Counted from the first letter of the stretch, positions 53,933 to 63,616 are shown. The stretch: 64,000 nucleotides of DNA from Rhodocyclales bacterium (GCA_016177805.1 JACOUN010000079.1:1-64000), one strand, 5' to 3'. Notes: generated by a model from the letters alone, not told the origin. Made by a program: numbers and translations.

Positions 53933-55216
53933 ATGAGCGACAACGTCTACATCATCGACGGGGCACGCACGCCCTTTCTCAAGGCGAGGAACGCACCCGG
54001 TCCGTTTTCGGCCTCCGATCTGGCGACTGCGGCGGGCACCAGCCTGCTGATGCGCCAGGCCTTCCGCCCCGATCAACTGGACGAAGTGATCCTCGGCTGC
54101 GCCAGCCCGTCGCCGGACGAAGTCAACATCGGCCGCGTGGTGGCGCTGCGCATGGGCTGCGGGCTCAAGGTGCCGGGGTGGACCGTGATGCGCAACTGCG
54201 CGAGCGGCATGCAGGCACTCGACTCGGCGGTGGCGAACATCCGCACCGGCCGGTCAGGACTGGTGCTGGCCGGCGGCACGGATGCGCTGTCGCGCGCACC
54301 GCTGCTGTTTTCGGACGCGTTCGTGCGCTGGCTCTCGGGCTGGTACGCGACGCGCACGGTGGGGCAGAAAGTCGCCGCGCTGAGGCACTTCAAGCTGGGC
54401 AGCCTCGCGCCGGTGATCGGCATCATGAAAGGCCTGACCGACCCCATCGTCGGGCAGTTGATGGGGCAGACCGCCGAGAATCTCGCCTACCGCTTCGGCA
54501 TCAGCCGCGACGACATGGACGCCTACGCCGTGCGCAGCCATCAAAGGGTGTGCGCGGCGCAGGATGCGGGGCATTTCGATGCCGAGATCGTGCCGCTCAT
54601 CGGTCGCGACGGCACCGTGTACAAGGACGACGACGGCGCGCGCCGCGACTCGTCGATGGCGGGGCTGGCCAAGCTCAAGCCGTTCTTCGATCGCAAGTAC
54701 GGCAAGGTCACCCCCGGCAACAGTTCGCAGATCACCGACGGCGCGGCGTGGCTGATTCTGGCCTCCGAGCGCGCGGTCGAGCAGCACCGGCTTACCCCGC
54801 TCGGGCGCATCGTCGACAGCCAATGGGCGGGGCTCGACCCGGCGCAGATGGGCCTGGGGCCGGTGCACGCCGCGTCCCCCATCCTGCAGCGCCACGGGCT
54901 GGCCTTGCATGACGTGGATACATGGGAAATCAACGAGGCGTTCTCCGCCCAGGTGCTGGCGTGCCTGGGGGCGTGGCGCGAGAACGAATACTGCCGCAAT
55001 GAACTGGGGCTGCCCGGCGCGCTGGGTGCGCTGGACGAGACCCGCCTCAACGTGGATGGCGGGGCGGTGGCGCAGGGGCACCCGGTCGGGGCGTCCGGGA
55101 CGCGCATCGTGCTGCATGCGCTCAACGTACTGCGCCGTACCGGCGGCCGCCGCGCCATGGCCAGCATCTGCATAGGCGGCGGGCTGGGCGGGGCGATGCT
55201 GGTCGAGACGGTTTGA
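53933..55216 (+). CDS. acetyl-CoA acyltransferase (thiolase), FadI-like
   Basis: 427 residues. Nucleophile Cys89 in MRNCASGMQALD, the GHPVGASG His and the SICIGGGLGG Cys are all present, so it should cleave 3-ketoacyl-CoA. Its length and sequence are nearer FadI than FadA, which is encoded separately at 61250. It follows fadE by four bases, so the two are one transcript. Chain-length preference is not evident. Confidence 0.93.
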   Translation: MSDNVYIIDGARTPFLKARNAPGPFSASDLATAAGTSLLMRQAFRPDQLDEVILGCASPSPDEVNIGRVVALRMGCGLKVPGWTVMRNCASGMQALDSAVANIRTGRSGLVLAGGTDALSRAPLLFSDAFVRWLSGWYATRTVGQKVAALRHFKLGSLAPVIGIMKGLTDPIVGQLMGQTAENLAYRFGISRDDMDAYAVRSHQRVCAAQDAGHFDAEIVPLIGRDGTVYKDDDGARRDSSMAGLAKLKPFFDRKYGKVTPGNSSQITDGAAWLILASERAVEQHRLTPLGRIVDSQWAGLDPAQMGLGPVHAASPILQRHGLALHDVDTWEINEAFSAQVLACLGAWRENEYCRNELGLPGALGALDETRLNVDGGAVAQGHPVGASGTRIVLHALNVLRRTGGRRAMASICIGGGLGGAMLVETV

Positions 55217-55340
55217 CGGGGAGCACGCTGTCCGTGGGCGCCGCGCGTGCGTCCGCCACAGTTGCAAGGTCGATATGGATGCCGTGGCTTGGCTCAGCAC
55301 GGTGCATACGCGCGGAACATTCAACGCAGAGGCAAGGCAC

Positions 55341-56285
55341 ATGGCTATAGGGCTGTTGGTGGATGCGACTTGCGATCTTCCGCACGAGTTCTTCGCGGAG
55401 CAGGGACTGGGGGTATTGCCGGTGGGCATCCGCATCGGCAATGCGAACCTGGAAGACCGGCGCGATCCAGAGCAGACCGCCAGGTTCTACAAGCAGCACT
55501 ATGACCGGCGCGACGCCCTGCATGCCGAAACGCATGCGATGAGCGCGAGCGAGGTGGCCGACGAGATTCTCGCGCGCTGGGCGCTGGAGTGTGACCACGT
55601 GGTGTGCATGACCGTGACGGCCGCGCGCAGTCCGATCTTCAGCAACACCACCCGCGCGGCGGTCGACGTGGCCGCGCGCAGCCGCGAGCAACGGCGCCAG
55701 CATGGTCTGCCGGGGCGTTGCGCGGTGACTGTGATCAATTCGCGCACCATGTTTTCCGGGCAGGGGGTGCTGGCGTGGGAGGCGGCGCGCTTGCGCGAAC
55801 AGGGCGTTGAAGCGCCCGTCATGGTCGCGCGCCTGACTGAACTGGCCGACTACGTGCACGCGTATTTCGTCGCCGCCGATCTGTACTACCTGATGCACCG
55901 CGCGGCCAAGAAGGGCGACACCAGTATCAACTGGACCGCCTACGCGGTGGGCAAGGCGCTGGATCTGAAACCCATTTTGCACTCGCATCGCGACGAAACC
56001 GGGCCGGTGGCCAAGACCTGGGGCTTCGGCGCCGGGGTGAAGCGCGTGCTCAACAATGTGTTGCTGCAGATCGAACAGGGTCTGGACGTGCCTTGCGTGT
56101 GCGTCAGCTATGGCGGTGATGTTGACGCGGTCGACAAGCTGCCCGGTTTCGCGGCGTTCCGCTCGGGGGTCGAGGCGGCCGGGGTGACGCTGCTGGTGTG
56201 CCAGATGAGCAAGACCGGCGCCATCAACGTGGGTGCGGGCGGGTTGAGCGTTGCGTTTGTCGCAGACCGGCACCGCTTTTCATGA
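55341..56285 (+). CDS. DegV family fatty-acid-binding protein
   Basis: 314 residues matching DegV/FakB: GLLVDATCDLP near the N terminus, then VINSRTMFSGQGVLAWEAARL, and a C-terminal lobe with SYGGDVDAVDKL. DegV proteins bind a fatty acid between two lobes; in Firmicutes they present it to the kinase FakA. No FakA-like DAK2 gene is here, so it may instead deliver or store fatty acids for the beta-oxidation enzymes around it. The ATG at 55341 is chosen by family length and the GAGGCAAGG before it; an upstream ATG at 55275 is in frame. Confidence 0.88.
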   Translation: MAIGLLVDATCDLPHEFFAEQGLGVLPVGIRIGNANLEDRRDPEQTARFYKQHYDRRDALHAETHAMSASEVADEILARWALECDHVVCMTVTAARSPIFSNTTRAAVDVAARSREQRRQHGLPGRCAVTVINSRTMFSGQGVLAWEAARLREQGVEAPVMVARLTELADYVHAYFVAADLYYLMHRAAKKGDTSINWTAYAVGKALDLKPILHSHRDETGPVAKTWGFGAGVKRVLNNVLLQIEQGLDVPCVCVSYGGDVDAVDKLPGFAAFRSGVEAAGVTLLVCQMSKTGAINVGAGGLSVAFVADRHRFS

Positions 56286-56320
56286 AGGCGCCAGGCCGTG
56301 CCTGACGCAGGAGCAGAACT

Positions 56321-58312
56321 ATGATCGAAACCTGGCAACACTGGCGGCTGGAGCGCGACATGGATGGGGTCGCGTGGCTGCGCTTCGACAAGGCCGGCGC
56401 CACGACCAACACGCTGTCACGCGAGGCGCTGGATGAACTCGGCGCGCTGCTGACGCAGTTTGACAGCGCGCCCCCGACCGGGCTGATCATCGCCTCGGCC
56501 AAGCCTGCCGGCTTCATCGCCGGCGCGGACATCGAGGAGTTCACCCGCATCGACACGGCCGATGCCGCGCGCGCGCTGGTCGAACGCGGCTGGACGCTGT
56601 TCAACCGGCTGGCGGCGGTGAGCTACCCGACCCTCGCGCTGGTGCGCGGCCATTGCATGGGCGGCGGGCTGGAACTGGCGCTCGCGTGCCGTTATCGCGT
56701 GGTGGTCGATGAGCCCGGCACCCGGCTCGCGCTGCCCGAAGTCATGCTCGGCATCGTTCCCGGCTGGGGCGGCATGAAGCGTTTGCCGGAGTTGATCGGG
56801 CCGGCCGCCGCGCTCGATCTGATGCTGACCGGCAAGGGCGTAAACGCCAGGCGCGCCAAGAGCCTGGGGCTGGCCGACGAGTGCGTGCCGGAGCGGGTGA
56901 TGGACAACGCCGCGCGCATCCTGGTCAAGTCCGGCCACGCGCCGCGCAAGCTGCCGTTGTTGCCACGACTGATGAACGGGCCGCTGAAGGCCATCGTGGC
57001 GGGCAAGGCGCGCAAGCAACTGGCGCTCAAGGCGCGTCGCGAACACTATCCGGCGCCCTACGCGATCCTCGACATGTGGGCCAACTACGGCGGCAACGCG
57101 CTGGCGGTGCCGGCCAGTCATCCGGCTTCCCTCGCCGCGATCTTCGGTTCGCCGACCGCCAGGAACCTGGTGCGGGTGTTCTTCCTGCAGGAGCGCCTCA
57201 AGGGGCTGGGCAAGGCCAGCGATTTCGCGCCGCGCCATGTACACGTGGTCGGCGCCGGAGTGATGGGCGGCGACATCGCGGCGGTGTGCGCCCTGCGCGG
57301 CATGAACGTGACTCTGCAGGATCAGGACGTGGGCCGCATCGCGCCGGCCATCGCGCGCGCGGCAAAGCTGTATGAGCGCAAGTTCAGGGGTGACGAGAAG
57401 CAGGTGCGCTTCACCCTCGATCGGCTGGTGCCGGACCCGCACGGGCACGGTGCGGCACGCGCGGACGTGATCATCGAGGCGATCTTCGAGAACGTCGACG
57501 CCAAACGTGAGCTGTTCAAGTCGCTGGAGCAACGCGCCCGCCCGGATGCGGTGCTCGCGACCAACACCTCCAGCTTGCGTCTGGAGGACATCGCCACCGC
57601 GCTGGAGCAGCCGTCGCGCCTGGTGGGCATCCATTTCTTCAACCCGGTGGCGATGATGCCGCTGGTCGAAGTGGTGCAGGGCGAGGCCTCCGATGCCGAG
57701 GCCTTGCGCCGCGCGGCGGCCTTCGTGCGCCGTATCGACAAGCTGCCGCTGCCGGTCAAGAGCGCGCCCGGCTTCCTCGTCAACGCGGTGCTGGGCCCCT
57801 ACATGCTGGAAGCCTTGCGCTGCGTCGAGGAAGGCATCGCGCCCGAAGTGGTGGACGCGGCGTTGCTGGCCTTCGGCATGCCGATGGGGCCGGTCGAGCT
57901 GGTCGATACGGTCGGACTGGATATCGCCGTGGCGGCGGGCAAGGCGCTGACCGGCGCGGGCGAGGCCAGCGCACCCGCGAAGCTGACGCAACTGGTGGCG
58001 GCCGGGCATCTGGGCAAGAAAAGCGGGCAGGGCTACTACGCGTGGGACAACGGCAAGGCGCGCAAGCCGACCGCCGGCGCGGTGCCCGATGGTCTGGCGC
58101 AGCGCATCGTCGCGCCGCTGCTTGCCGCCGCGCGCCGCTGCGTCGAACAAGGGGTGGTCGCGGATGCCGATCTGGCCGACGCCGGGGTGATCTTCGGCAC
58201 GGGTTTCGCCCCCTATACCGGCGGCCCGATGACCTACCAACGCAATGCAGCGGGTGCCGCGTCGCGGGTAGCCACACCGGCCGCCACCGAACATATGGCT
58301 CATGCCAAGTAA
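56321..58312 (+). CDS. FadB-like enoyl-CoA hydratase / 3-hydroxyacyl-CoA dehydrogenase
   Basis: 663 residues. Hydratase domain (about 1-190) with both catalytic Glu: E118 in GGLELA and E140 in LPEVMLGIVPG. Dehydrogenase domain from about 300: Rossmann motif VVGAGVMGGDIA, and the catalytic His in GIHFFNPVAMMPLVEVV. A C-terminal 3HCDH repeat closes it. It is slightly shorter than E. coli FadB (729). GCAGGAGCAG precedes the ATG. It catalyses hydration and second oxidation in beta-oxidation. The thioesterase gene overlaps or follows directly. Confidence 0.93.
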   Translation: MIETWQHWRLERDMDGVAWLRFDKAGATTNTLSREALDELGALLTQFDSAPPTGLIIASAKPAGFIAGADIEEFTRIDTADAARALVERGWTLFNRLAAVSYPTLALVRGHCMGGGLELALACRYRVVVDEPGTRLALPEVMLGIVPGWGGMKRLPELIGPAAALDLMLTGKGVNARRAKSLGLADECVPERVMDNAARILVKSGHAPRKLPLLPRLMNGPLKAIVAGKARKQLALKARREHYPAPYAILDMWANYGGNALAVPASHPASLAAIFGSPTARNLVRVFFLQERLKGLGKASDFAPRHVHVVGAGVMGGDIAAVCALRGMNVTLQDQDVGRIAPAIARAAKLYERKFRGDEKQVRFTLDRLVPDPHGHGAARADVIIEAIFENVDAKRELFKSLEQRARPDAVLATNTSSLRLEDIATALEQPSRLVGIHFFNPVAMMPLVEVVQGEASDAEALRRAAAFVRRIDKLPLPVKSAPGFLVNAVLGPYMLEALRCVEEGIAPEVVDAALLAFGMPMGPVELVDTVGLDIAVAAGKALTGAGEASAPAKLTQLVAAGHLGKKSGQGYYAWDNGKARKPTAGAVPDGLAQRIVAPLLAAARRCVEQGVVADADLADAGVIFGTGFAPYTGGPMTYQRNAAGAASRVATPAATEHMAHAK

Positions 58313-58322
58313 GGGAACCGCG

Positions 58323-58739
58323 ATGACCAAGACAGAATCCGCCGGGGATGGCCCGGTACGCCTGCCCGAACACAAGCAGCCGGCACTGCGGGTGATGGCA
58401 ATGCCGGCCGACCTGAATCCGTCCGGCGACGTGTTCGGCGGCTGGATCATGTCCATGGTCGATATCGCGGGCGCGATTCCGGCGCGACGGCGCAGCAAGT
58501 GCCGGGTCGCGACCATCGCGGTGAATTCGTTCTTGTTCAAGCAACCGGTGTCGGTCGGCGACCTGGTCAGCATCTACGCCGAAGTGAAGTCGGTGGGGCG
58601 CACCTCGGTGACCATCGATGTCGAGGTGTTTGCCGAGCGCGATCCGGAGAACCCGGTCGTGGTCAAGGTCACGGAAGCAACGCTCACCTATGTGGCCGTG
58701 GATGATCGGGGGCGCAAGCGCCCGATTCCGCCCGAGTGA
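58323..58739 (+). CDS. YciA-type acyl-CoA thioesterase
   Basis: 138 residues of the hot-dog fold. PADLNPSGDVFGGWIMSMVDIAGAI carries the acyl-CoA thioesterase signature, with Asp in place of the usual Asn/Asp nucleophile-activating residue region. It hydrolyses acyl-CoAs and may drain excess intermediates or free CoA during beta-oxidation. The ATG 58323 follows AAGGGAACC. A start at 58302 overlapping fadB is possible. A hairpin lies after its stop. Confidence 0.88.
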   Translation: MTKTESAGDGPVRLPEHKQPALRVMAMPADLNPSGDVFGGWIMSMVDIAGAIPARRRSKCRVATIAVNSFLFKQPVSVGDLVSIYAEVKSVGRTSVTIDVEVFAERDPENPVVVKVTEATLTYVAVDDRGRKRPIPPE

Positions 58740-58751
58740 GCAAGTGAAGCG

Positions 58752-58769
58752 GCCGCCCCGGTGGGCGGC
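58752..58769 (+). terminator. hairpin between thioesterase and FadN-like genes
   Basis: GCCGCCC-CGGT-GGGCGGC, a perfect seven-base stem 13 bases after the stop. No T-run. It may separate the upstream and downstream halves of the beta-oxidation island. Confidence 0.5.
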
Positions 58770-58853
58770 TGGCGCGACGGGTGGGTTGCCCTCCCGTTGC
58801 GGGTGCGCAGGTCATGCACCACCCAATTTGATATGGAAGACAGGAGAACAAGT

Positions 58854-61235
58854 GTGAGCAATTTCATTATTCGCAAAGTGGCCGTGCTGGGTGCCGGCGT
58901 GATGGGCGCCCAGATCGCCGCCCACTGCGCCAACGCGGGCGTGCCGGTGGTGTTGTTCGATCTGCCCGCCAAGGAAGGCAAGCCGAACGCCATCGTGGAC
59001 AAGGCGCTGGCGGGCCTCAAGAAGCTCGATCCGGCGCCGCTCGCGGCCAAGGACAAGCTGGCGGCCATCGGCGCGGCCAACTACGGCTCCGATCTGGAAC
59101 AACTGCGCGAGTGCGACCTGATCATCGAGGCGATCGCGGAAAAGATGGAGTGGAAGCTCGATCTGTATGCCAAGGTGGCGCCGTTCATGCGCGCCGACGC
59201 GATCTTCGCCTCCAACACCTCGGGGCTGTCGATCAACAGCCTCGCCGAAGGCATGCCGGCGGCGCTGCGCGGGCGCTTCTGCGGCATCCACTTCTTCAAC
59301 CCGCCGCGCTACATGCCGCTGGTGGAACTGATCGCGACCCGCGATACCGACCCGACGATGCTGGACCAGCTCGAAAGCTGGCTGACCACGCGCCTGGGCA
59401 AGGGCATCGTGCGCGCCAAGGACACCCCCAACTTCGTCGCTAACCGCGTCGGCGTGTTCTCGATTCTGGCGGTCATGCATCACACCGCGCGCCTGGGGCT
59501 GGGCTTCGACGAAGTCGACGCGCTGACCGGGCCGCGCATCGGCCGCCCCAAGAGCGCGACCTATCGCACCGCCGACGTGGTCGGGCTGGATACGCTGGCG
59601 CACGTCATCGGCACCATGCAGTCGACGCTGGCCGATGATCCGTGGCACGCCTATTACCAGCAGCCCGCGTGGTTGCAGGCGCTGATCGCCAAGGGCGCGC
59701 TGGGGCAGAAGACCCGCGCCGGCATCTTCCGCAAGGAAGGCAAGAAGATCATGGTGCTGGACGTGGCGCGGCAGGACTACCGCGTCAGCGCCGGAGAGGT
59801 GGCCCCCGATGTCGCCGAGATCCTGAAGATCCGCAATCCGGCCGAAAAATTCGCGCAACTGCGCGCCAGCAGCCATCCGCAGGCGCAGTTCCTGTGGGCG
59901 ATCTTCCGCGACATCTTCCACTACTGCGCGACTCACCTCGGCGCCATCGCCGACAACGCGCGCGACGTGGATCTGGCGATGCGCTGGGGCTTCGGCTGGA
60001 CCCAGGGGCCGTTCGAGACCTGGCAGGCGGCCGGCTGGTCCGACATCGCGGCGGCGGTGAAGGCTGATATCGAGGCTGGCGTGGCGATGGCCAAGGTGCC
60101 GCTGCCGGCGTGGGTGTTCGAGCGCGACGGCGTGCATGGCGCGACCGGGTCGTGGTCGGCGGCCGCGTCCGAGTTGAAGGCGCGTCCGACCCTGCCGGTG
60201 TACGGGCGTCAGCTCTACCCCGAGCAGGTGCTGGGCGAGGCGGCGCCCGATCAGGGCGTGACGCTGTGGGAAAACGAAGGGGTGCGGCTGTGGGCGCGTC
60301 CCGATCAGGACGCGCGCATCGGCATCGTGTCGTTCAAGTCCAAGATGCACGCGATCGGCAATGAAGTGCTCGACGGTGTGATCGAAGCCGTGGCGCGCGC
60401 CGAGAAGGATCTGGACGGGGTGGTGCTGTGGCACGAAGCACCGTTCGCGGTCGGCGCCAACCTGCAACAAGTGGGTGAAGCGTGCAAGGCCGGCCAGTTC
60501 GACATGCTGGAGAGCACGGTCGCCAAGTTCCAGCGCGCCTCGATGACGCTCAAGCACGCGCAGGTGCCGGTGGTCGCGGCGGTGCAGGGCATGGCGTTGG
60601 GCGGCGGCTGCGAGTTCGTCATGCACTCGGCGCATCGCGTGATGGCGCTCGAATCCTATGTTGGCCTGGTGGAAGCCGGGGTCGGCCTGATTCCGGCCGG
60701 CGGCGGGTGCAAGGAGTTCGCGCTGCAGGCGCACGCGCTGGCGCAGAAGACCGCCGGTGGCGACGTGTTCCCGTACATCCAGAACAACTTCCAGACCATC
60801 GCGATGGCGACCGTGGCCAAGAGCGCGATGGAAGCGGTGCAACTGGGCTTCGCCCAACCGTCCGACGACATCCTGTTCAACCCGCACGAGCTGCTGTACG
60901 TCGCGATCCGCCGCGCGCGGGCGATGTTCGAGGCTGGCTACCGTCCGCCGGTAATCAACCGGGCCGTGACCGTGGCCGGGCGCAACGGCATCGCCACCTG
61001 CGAACTGATGCTGGTGAACATGGCCGAAGGCGGATTCATCTCGCCTTACGACTACAAGGTGGCCAAGGCAGCGGCCACCGCGCTGTGCGGCGGCGAGGTC
61101 GAAACCAACGCGCGGGTCAGCGAGGAGTGGATCCTCGACGTCGAACGCGCGCTGTTCGTCGACCTCCTGAAAACCGAAAAAACCCAGCAACGCATCGCGC
61201 ACATGCTGGAAACCGGCAAGCCGCTGCGTAACTGA
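58854..61235 (+). CDS. FadN-like 3-hydroxyacyl-CoA dehydrogenase / enoyl-CoA hydratase
   Basis: 793 residues with domains in the opposite order to FadB: Rossmann (VLGAGVMGAQIAAHC, from residue 9), catalytic His in GIHFFNPPRYMPLVEL, C-terminal 3HCDH domains (about 190-400), then a crotonase domain (about 490-700) with GGGCEF and VEAGVGLIPAGGG, keeping both Glu. This is the layout of Bacillus FadN and related long enzymes. It starts with GTG 58854 after CAGGAGAAC. FadA follows 14 bases later, forming the classic FadN-FadA pair. Confidence 0.92.
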   Translation: MSNFIIRKVAVLGAGVMGAQIAAHCANAGVPVVLFDLPAKEGKPNAIVDKALAGLKKLDPAPLAAKDKLAAIGAANYGSDLEQLRECDLIIEAIAEKMEWKLDLYAKVAPFMRADAIFASNTSGLSINSLAEGMPAALRGRFCGIHFFNPPRYMPLVELIATRDTDPTMLDQLESWLTTRLGKGIVRAKDTPNFVANRVGVFSILAVMHHTARLGLGFDEVDALTGPRIGRPKSATYRTADVVGLDTLAHVIGTMQSTLADDPWHAYYQQPAWLQALIAKGALGQKTRAGIFRKEGKKIMVLDVARQDYRVSAGEVAPDVAEILKIRNPAEKFAQLRASSHPQAQFLWAIFRDIFHYCATHLGAIADNARDVDLAMRWGFGWTQGPFETWQAAGWSDIAAAVKADIEAGVAMAKVPLPAWVFERDGVHGATGSWSAAASELKARPTLPVYGRQLYPEQVLGEAAPDQGVTLWENEGVRLWARPDQDARIGIVSFKSKMHAIGNEVLDGVIEAVARAEKDLDGVVLWHEAPFAVGANLQQVGEACKAGQFDMLESTVAKFQRASMTLKHAQVPVVAAVQGMALGGGCEFVMHSAHRVMALESYVGLVEAGVGLIPAGGGCKEFALQAHALAQKTAGGDVFPYIQNNFQTIAMATVAKSAMEAVQLGFAQPSDDILFNPHELLYVAIRRARAMFEAGYRPPVINRAVTVAGRNGIATCELMLVNMAEGGFISPYDYKVAKAAATALCGGEVETNARVSEEWILDVERALFVDLLKTEKTQQRIAHMLETGKPLRN

Positions 61236-61249
61236 TTGGGGAATACAAC

Positions 61250-62446
61250 ATGAGCAAACAGATACAAGAAGCCTACATCGTCGCCGCCACCCGCACTCCG
61301 GTGGCCAAACGCAACGGGATGTTCCGCAACGTCCGTCCGGACGACATGCTGGCGCATGTTCTCTCCGCCGTGGTGGGCAAGGTGCCGGGGCTGGACGCCA
61401 CCGAGATCGGTGACGTGATCACCGGCTGCGCCATGCCGGAAGCCGAACAGGGCATGAACGTCGCGCGTATCGGCCTGCTGCTGGCCGGTCTGCCGAATGC
61501 GGTGCCGGGGCTGACCATCAACCGCTTCTGCGCCTCCGGCCTGCAGGCGGTCGCCGATGCGGCGGCGCGCATCCGCCTGGGTGAAGCCGACGTGATGATC
61601 GCGGCCGGCACCGAATCCATGAGCGCGATGCCGCAGATCATGGGCAACAAGGTCAGCCTCAACCCGGCGGTGTTCGCCCGCGAGGAAAACATCGGCATCG
61701 CCTACGGCATGGGTCTGACCGCCGAGAAGGTGGCGGAGAAGTGGAAGATCAGCCGCGACGACCAGGACGCGATGGCGCTGCAATCGAACCAGCGCGCCTG
61801 CGCCGCGATTGCCGCCGGGCACTTCCGCGACGAGATCACCCCGTACACCGTGCGCACCCATGCGCCGGGTGAAGGCGGCGTGGTGCGTGTGACCGAGAGA
61901 CTGTGCGAGCACGACGAAGGGCCGCGCGCCGATGCGTCGCTCGAAGGCCTGGGCAAACTGCGCCCGGTGTTCGCCGCGCGCGGCTCGGTCACGGCCGGCA
62001 ACAGCTCGCAGATGTCGGATGGCGCCGGCGCGGTGCTGCTGATGAGCGAAGCGGCGCTCAAGCGCTACAACGCCACACCGATCGCGCGCTTCGCGTCGTT
62101 CGCGGTCGCTGGCGTGCCGCCGGAGATCATGGGCATAGGCCCGGTCGAGGCCATTCCGCGCGCGCTCAAGGCGGCCGGCATCGCCCAGTCGGACCTCGAC
62201 TGGATCGAACTGAACGAAGCCTTCGCCGCGCAGGCGCTGGCGGTGACGCGCCAGCTCGACCTCGATCCGGCCAGGATCAACCCGCTGGGCGGCGCGATCG
62301 CGCTGGGCCACCCGCTGGGTGCGACCGGCGCGATCCGCGCCGCGACGCTGATGAGCGCGCTGCAACGCGAGAAATTGCGCTACGGCATGATCAGCATGTG
62401 TATCGGCACCGGTATGGGTGCGGCCGGGGTGTTCGAGCGGGTCTGA
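61250..62446 (+). CDS. acetyl-CoA acyltransferase (thiolase), FadA-like
   Basis: 398 residues. Catalytic Cys94 in NRFCASGLQA, His in LGHPLGATG and Cys in SMCIGTGMGAAG. A standard degradative thiolase length. It partners the multifunctional enzyme just upstream (14-base gap). Second thiolase of the island; the FadI-like one is at 53933, so the two probably differ in chain-length preference (inference). Confidence 0.94.
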   Translation: MSKQIQEAYIVAATRTPVAKRNGMFRNVRPDDMLAHVLSAVVGKVPGLDATEIGDVITGCAMPEAEQGMNVARIGLLLAGLPNAVPGLTINRFCASGLQAVADAAARIRLGEADVMIAAGTESMSAMPQIMGNKVSLNPAVFAREENIGIAYGMGLTAEKVAEKWKISRDDQDAMALQSNQRACAAIAAGHFRDEITPYTVRTHAPGEGGVVRVTERLCEHDEGPRADASLEGLGKLRPVFAARGSVTAGNSSQMSDGAGAVLLMSEAALKRYNATPIARFASFAVAGVPPEIMGIGPVEAIPRALKAAGIAQSDLDWIELNEAFAAQALAVTRQLDLDPARINPLGGAIALGHPLGATGAIRAATLMSALQREKLRYGMISMCIGTGMGAAGVFERV

Positions 62447-62484
62447 CCGCCCGGACAAACCGGCAACTGGGCGGCGGCGCGGCT

Positions 62485-62525
62485 TCTCTCTCCCTCTCCT
62501 CGGCCGCGTCGCCCAACCCTTTTCC
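62485..62525 (+). terminator. weak hairpin region after fadA
   Basis: GGGCGGCGGCGCGGC and GCCGCGTCGCCC can pair with bulges across a pyrimidine-rich loop, followed by AACCCTTTT. A possible terminator for the fadN-fadA pair; the fit is imperfect. Confidence 0.35.
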
Positions 62526-62644
62526 GCATTGCGTGCCCCGCCGGGGCACCACATGCCTGCGCCAAAGCGGAAAAATCCGGTCCATGTCACCATCAGCCAT
62601 GCTAAAAAGCACGGCTTGCACCGGACCAACGAAGGAGAATCTAC

Positions 62645-63445
62645 GTGACCAATACCGTATTGCTCGAATGCGTCGATGGTGTCGCCACCATCACGCTCAA
62701 TCGCCCGGCGCAACTCAACGCGCTGTCGGTGGAAATGATGGAAGACCTGCATCAGACGGTGCGCGCGGTGCGTGCCGACAGCGGCACCAAGGTGATCGTC
62801 GTCACCGGCGCGGGCGAGCACTTCATGGCGGGCGGCGACCTCAACGACTTCGCGCGTCAATTGCACCTCGACGCGCCCGCGCGTCTGGTCGCGTTTCGCG
62901 CGATGATCGAGCGCCACATCAACCCGACCGTCGAAACCATGCAGTCGCTGCCCCAGCCGATCGTCGCCAAGGTGCGCGGCGCGTGCGCCGGGTTCGGCTT
63001 GTCACTGATGCTGGGTTGCGACCTCGCGGTGTGCGCCGACAACACCAAGTTCACCACCGCCTACGCTTCGATCGGCTTGCCCGCCGACGGCGGCATGTCG
63101 TATCTGCTGCCGCGCGCGGTGGGTGCGCGCAAGGCCATGGAACTGCTGCTGCTCGGCGACCGTTTCGACGCCGGTGAAGCGCAACGCCTCGGACTGGTCA
63201 ACCGCGTCGTGCCGCAGGACGCGCTGGATGCCGAAGTTGCCGCGCTGGTGGAACGTCTCAAGCACGGCCCGCGCGGCACCTACGCGGAAATCAAGCGGTT
63301 GGTCGCAGCCTCATTCGACGCCAAACTCGAATCCCAACTACAGAGCGAAGCCGAAGCCTTCGCCCGCTGCAGCGCCAGTCCGGATTTCGACGAAGGCATC
63401 AAAGCATTTCTGGGCAAACGCAAGGCGGTGTTCGGCGGTTGCTGA
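62645..63445 (+). CDS. enoyl-CoA hydratase/isomerase family protein
   Basis: 266 residues of the crotonase fold (HFMAGGDLNDF; oxyanion Gly region GACAGFGLSLMLGCDL). By alignment with hydratases, the two catalytic Glu are replaced: Ser120 and Tyr140 stand there. Asp148 in LPADGGMS is kept at the place used by several isomerases such as PaaG. So it is probably an isomerase or other crotonase rather than a hydratase. Start is GTG 62645 after AAGGAGAATC. It is separated from fadA by 198 bases and may have its own promoter. Last gene of the island. Confidence 0.87.
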   Translation: MTNTVLLECVDGVATITLNRPAQLNALSVEMMEDLHQTVRAVRADSGTKVIVVTGAGEHFMAGGDLNDFARQLHLDAPARLVAFRAMIERHINPTVETMQSLPQPIVAKVRGACAGFGLSLMLGCDLAVCADNTKFTTAYASIGLPADGGMSYLLPRAVGARKAMELLLLGDRFDAGEAQRLGLVNRVVPQDALDAEVAALVERLKHGPRGTYAEIKRLVAASFDAKLESQLQSEAEAFARCSASPDFDEGIKAFLGKRKAVFGGC

Positions 63446-63616
63446 GCTTGTGCTCTTGATGAGAGCCCGGTACGACGGTCTTGAAATCTGACCGTGGTGA
63501 GTGAAGGTTCCTTCCCTGCGAGGGGGCGTGGGCAGGGTTTCGCAGAGCGCTGGCGACGCCCAGATCAGGTTGAGGATCGGGGCGGAATTACGTATAGAGA
63601 AACGAGTATGGTGCGC

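Noticed and set aside
58812-61202. 796-codon minus-strand frame over the FadN-like gene
   Set aside because: Mirror of a strongly coding plus-strand gene; His/Arg-rich with no motifs.
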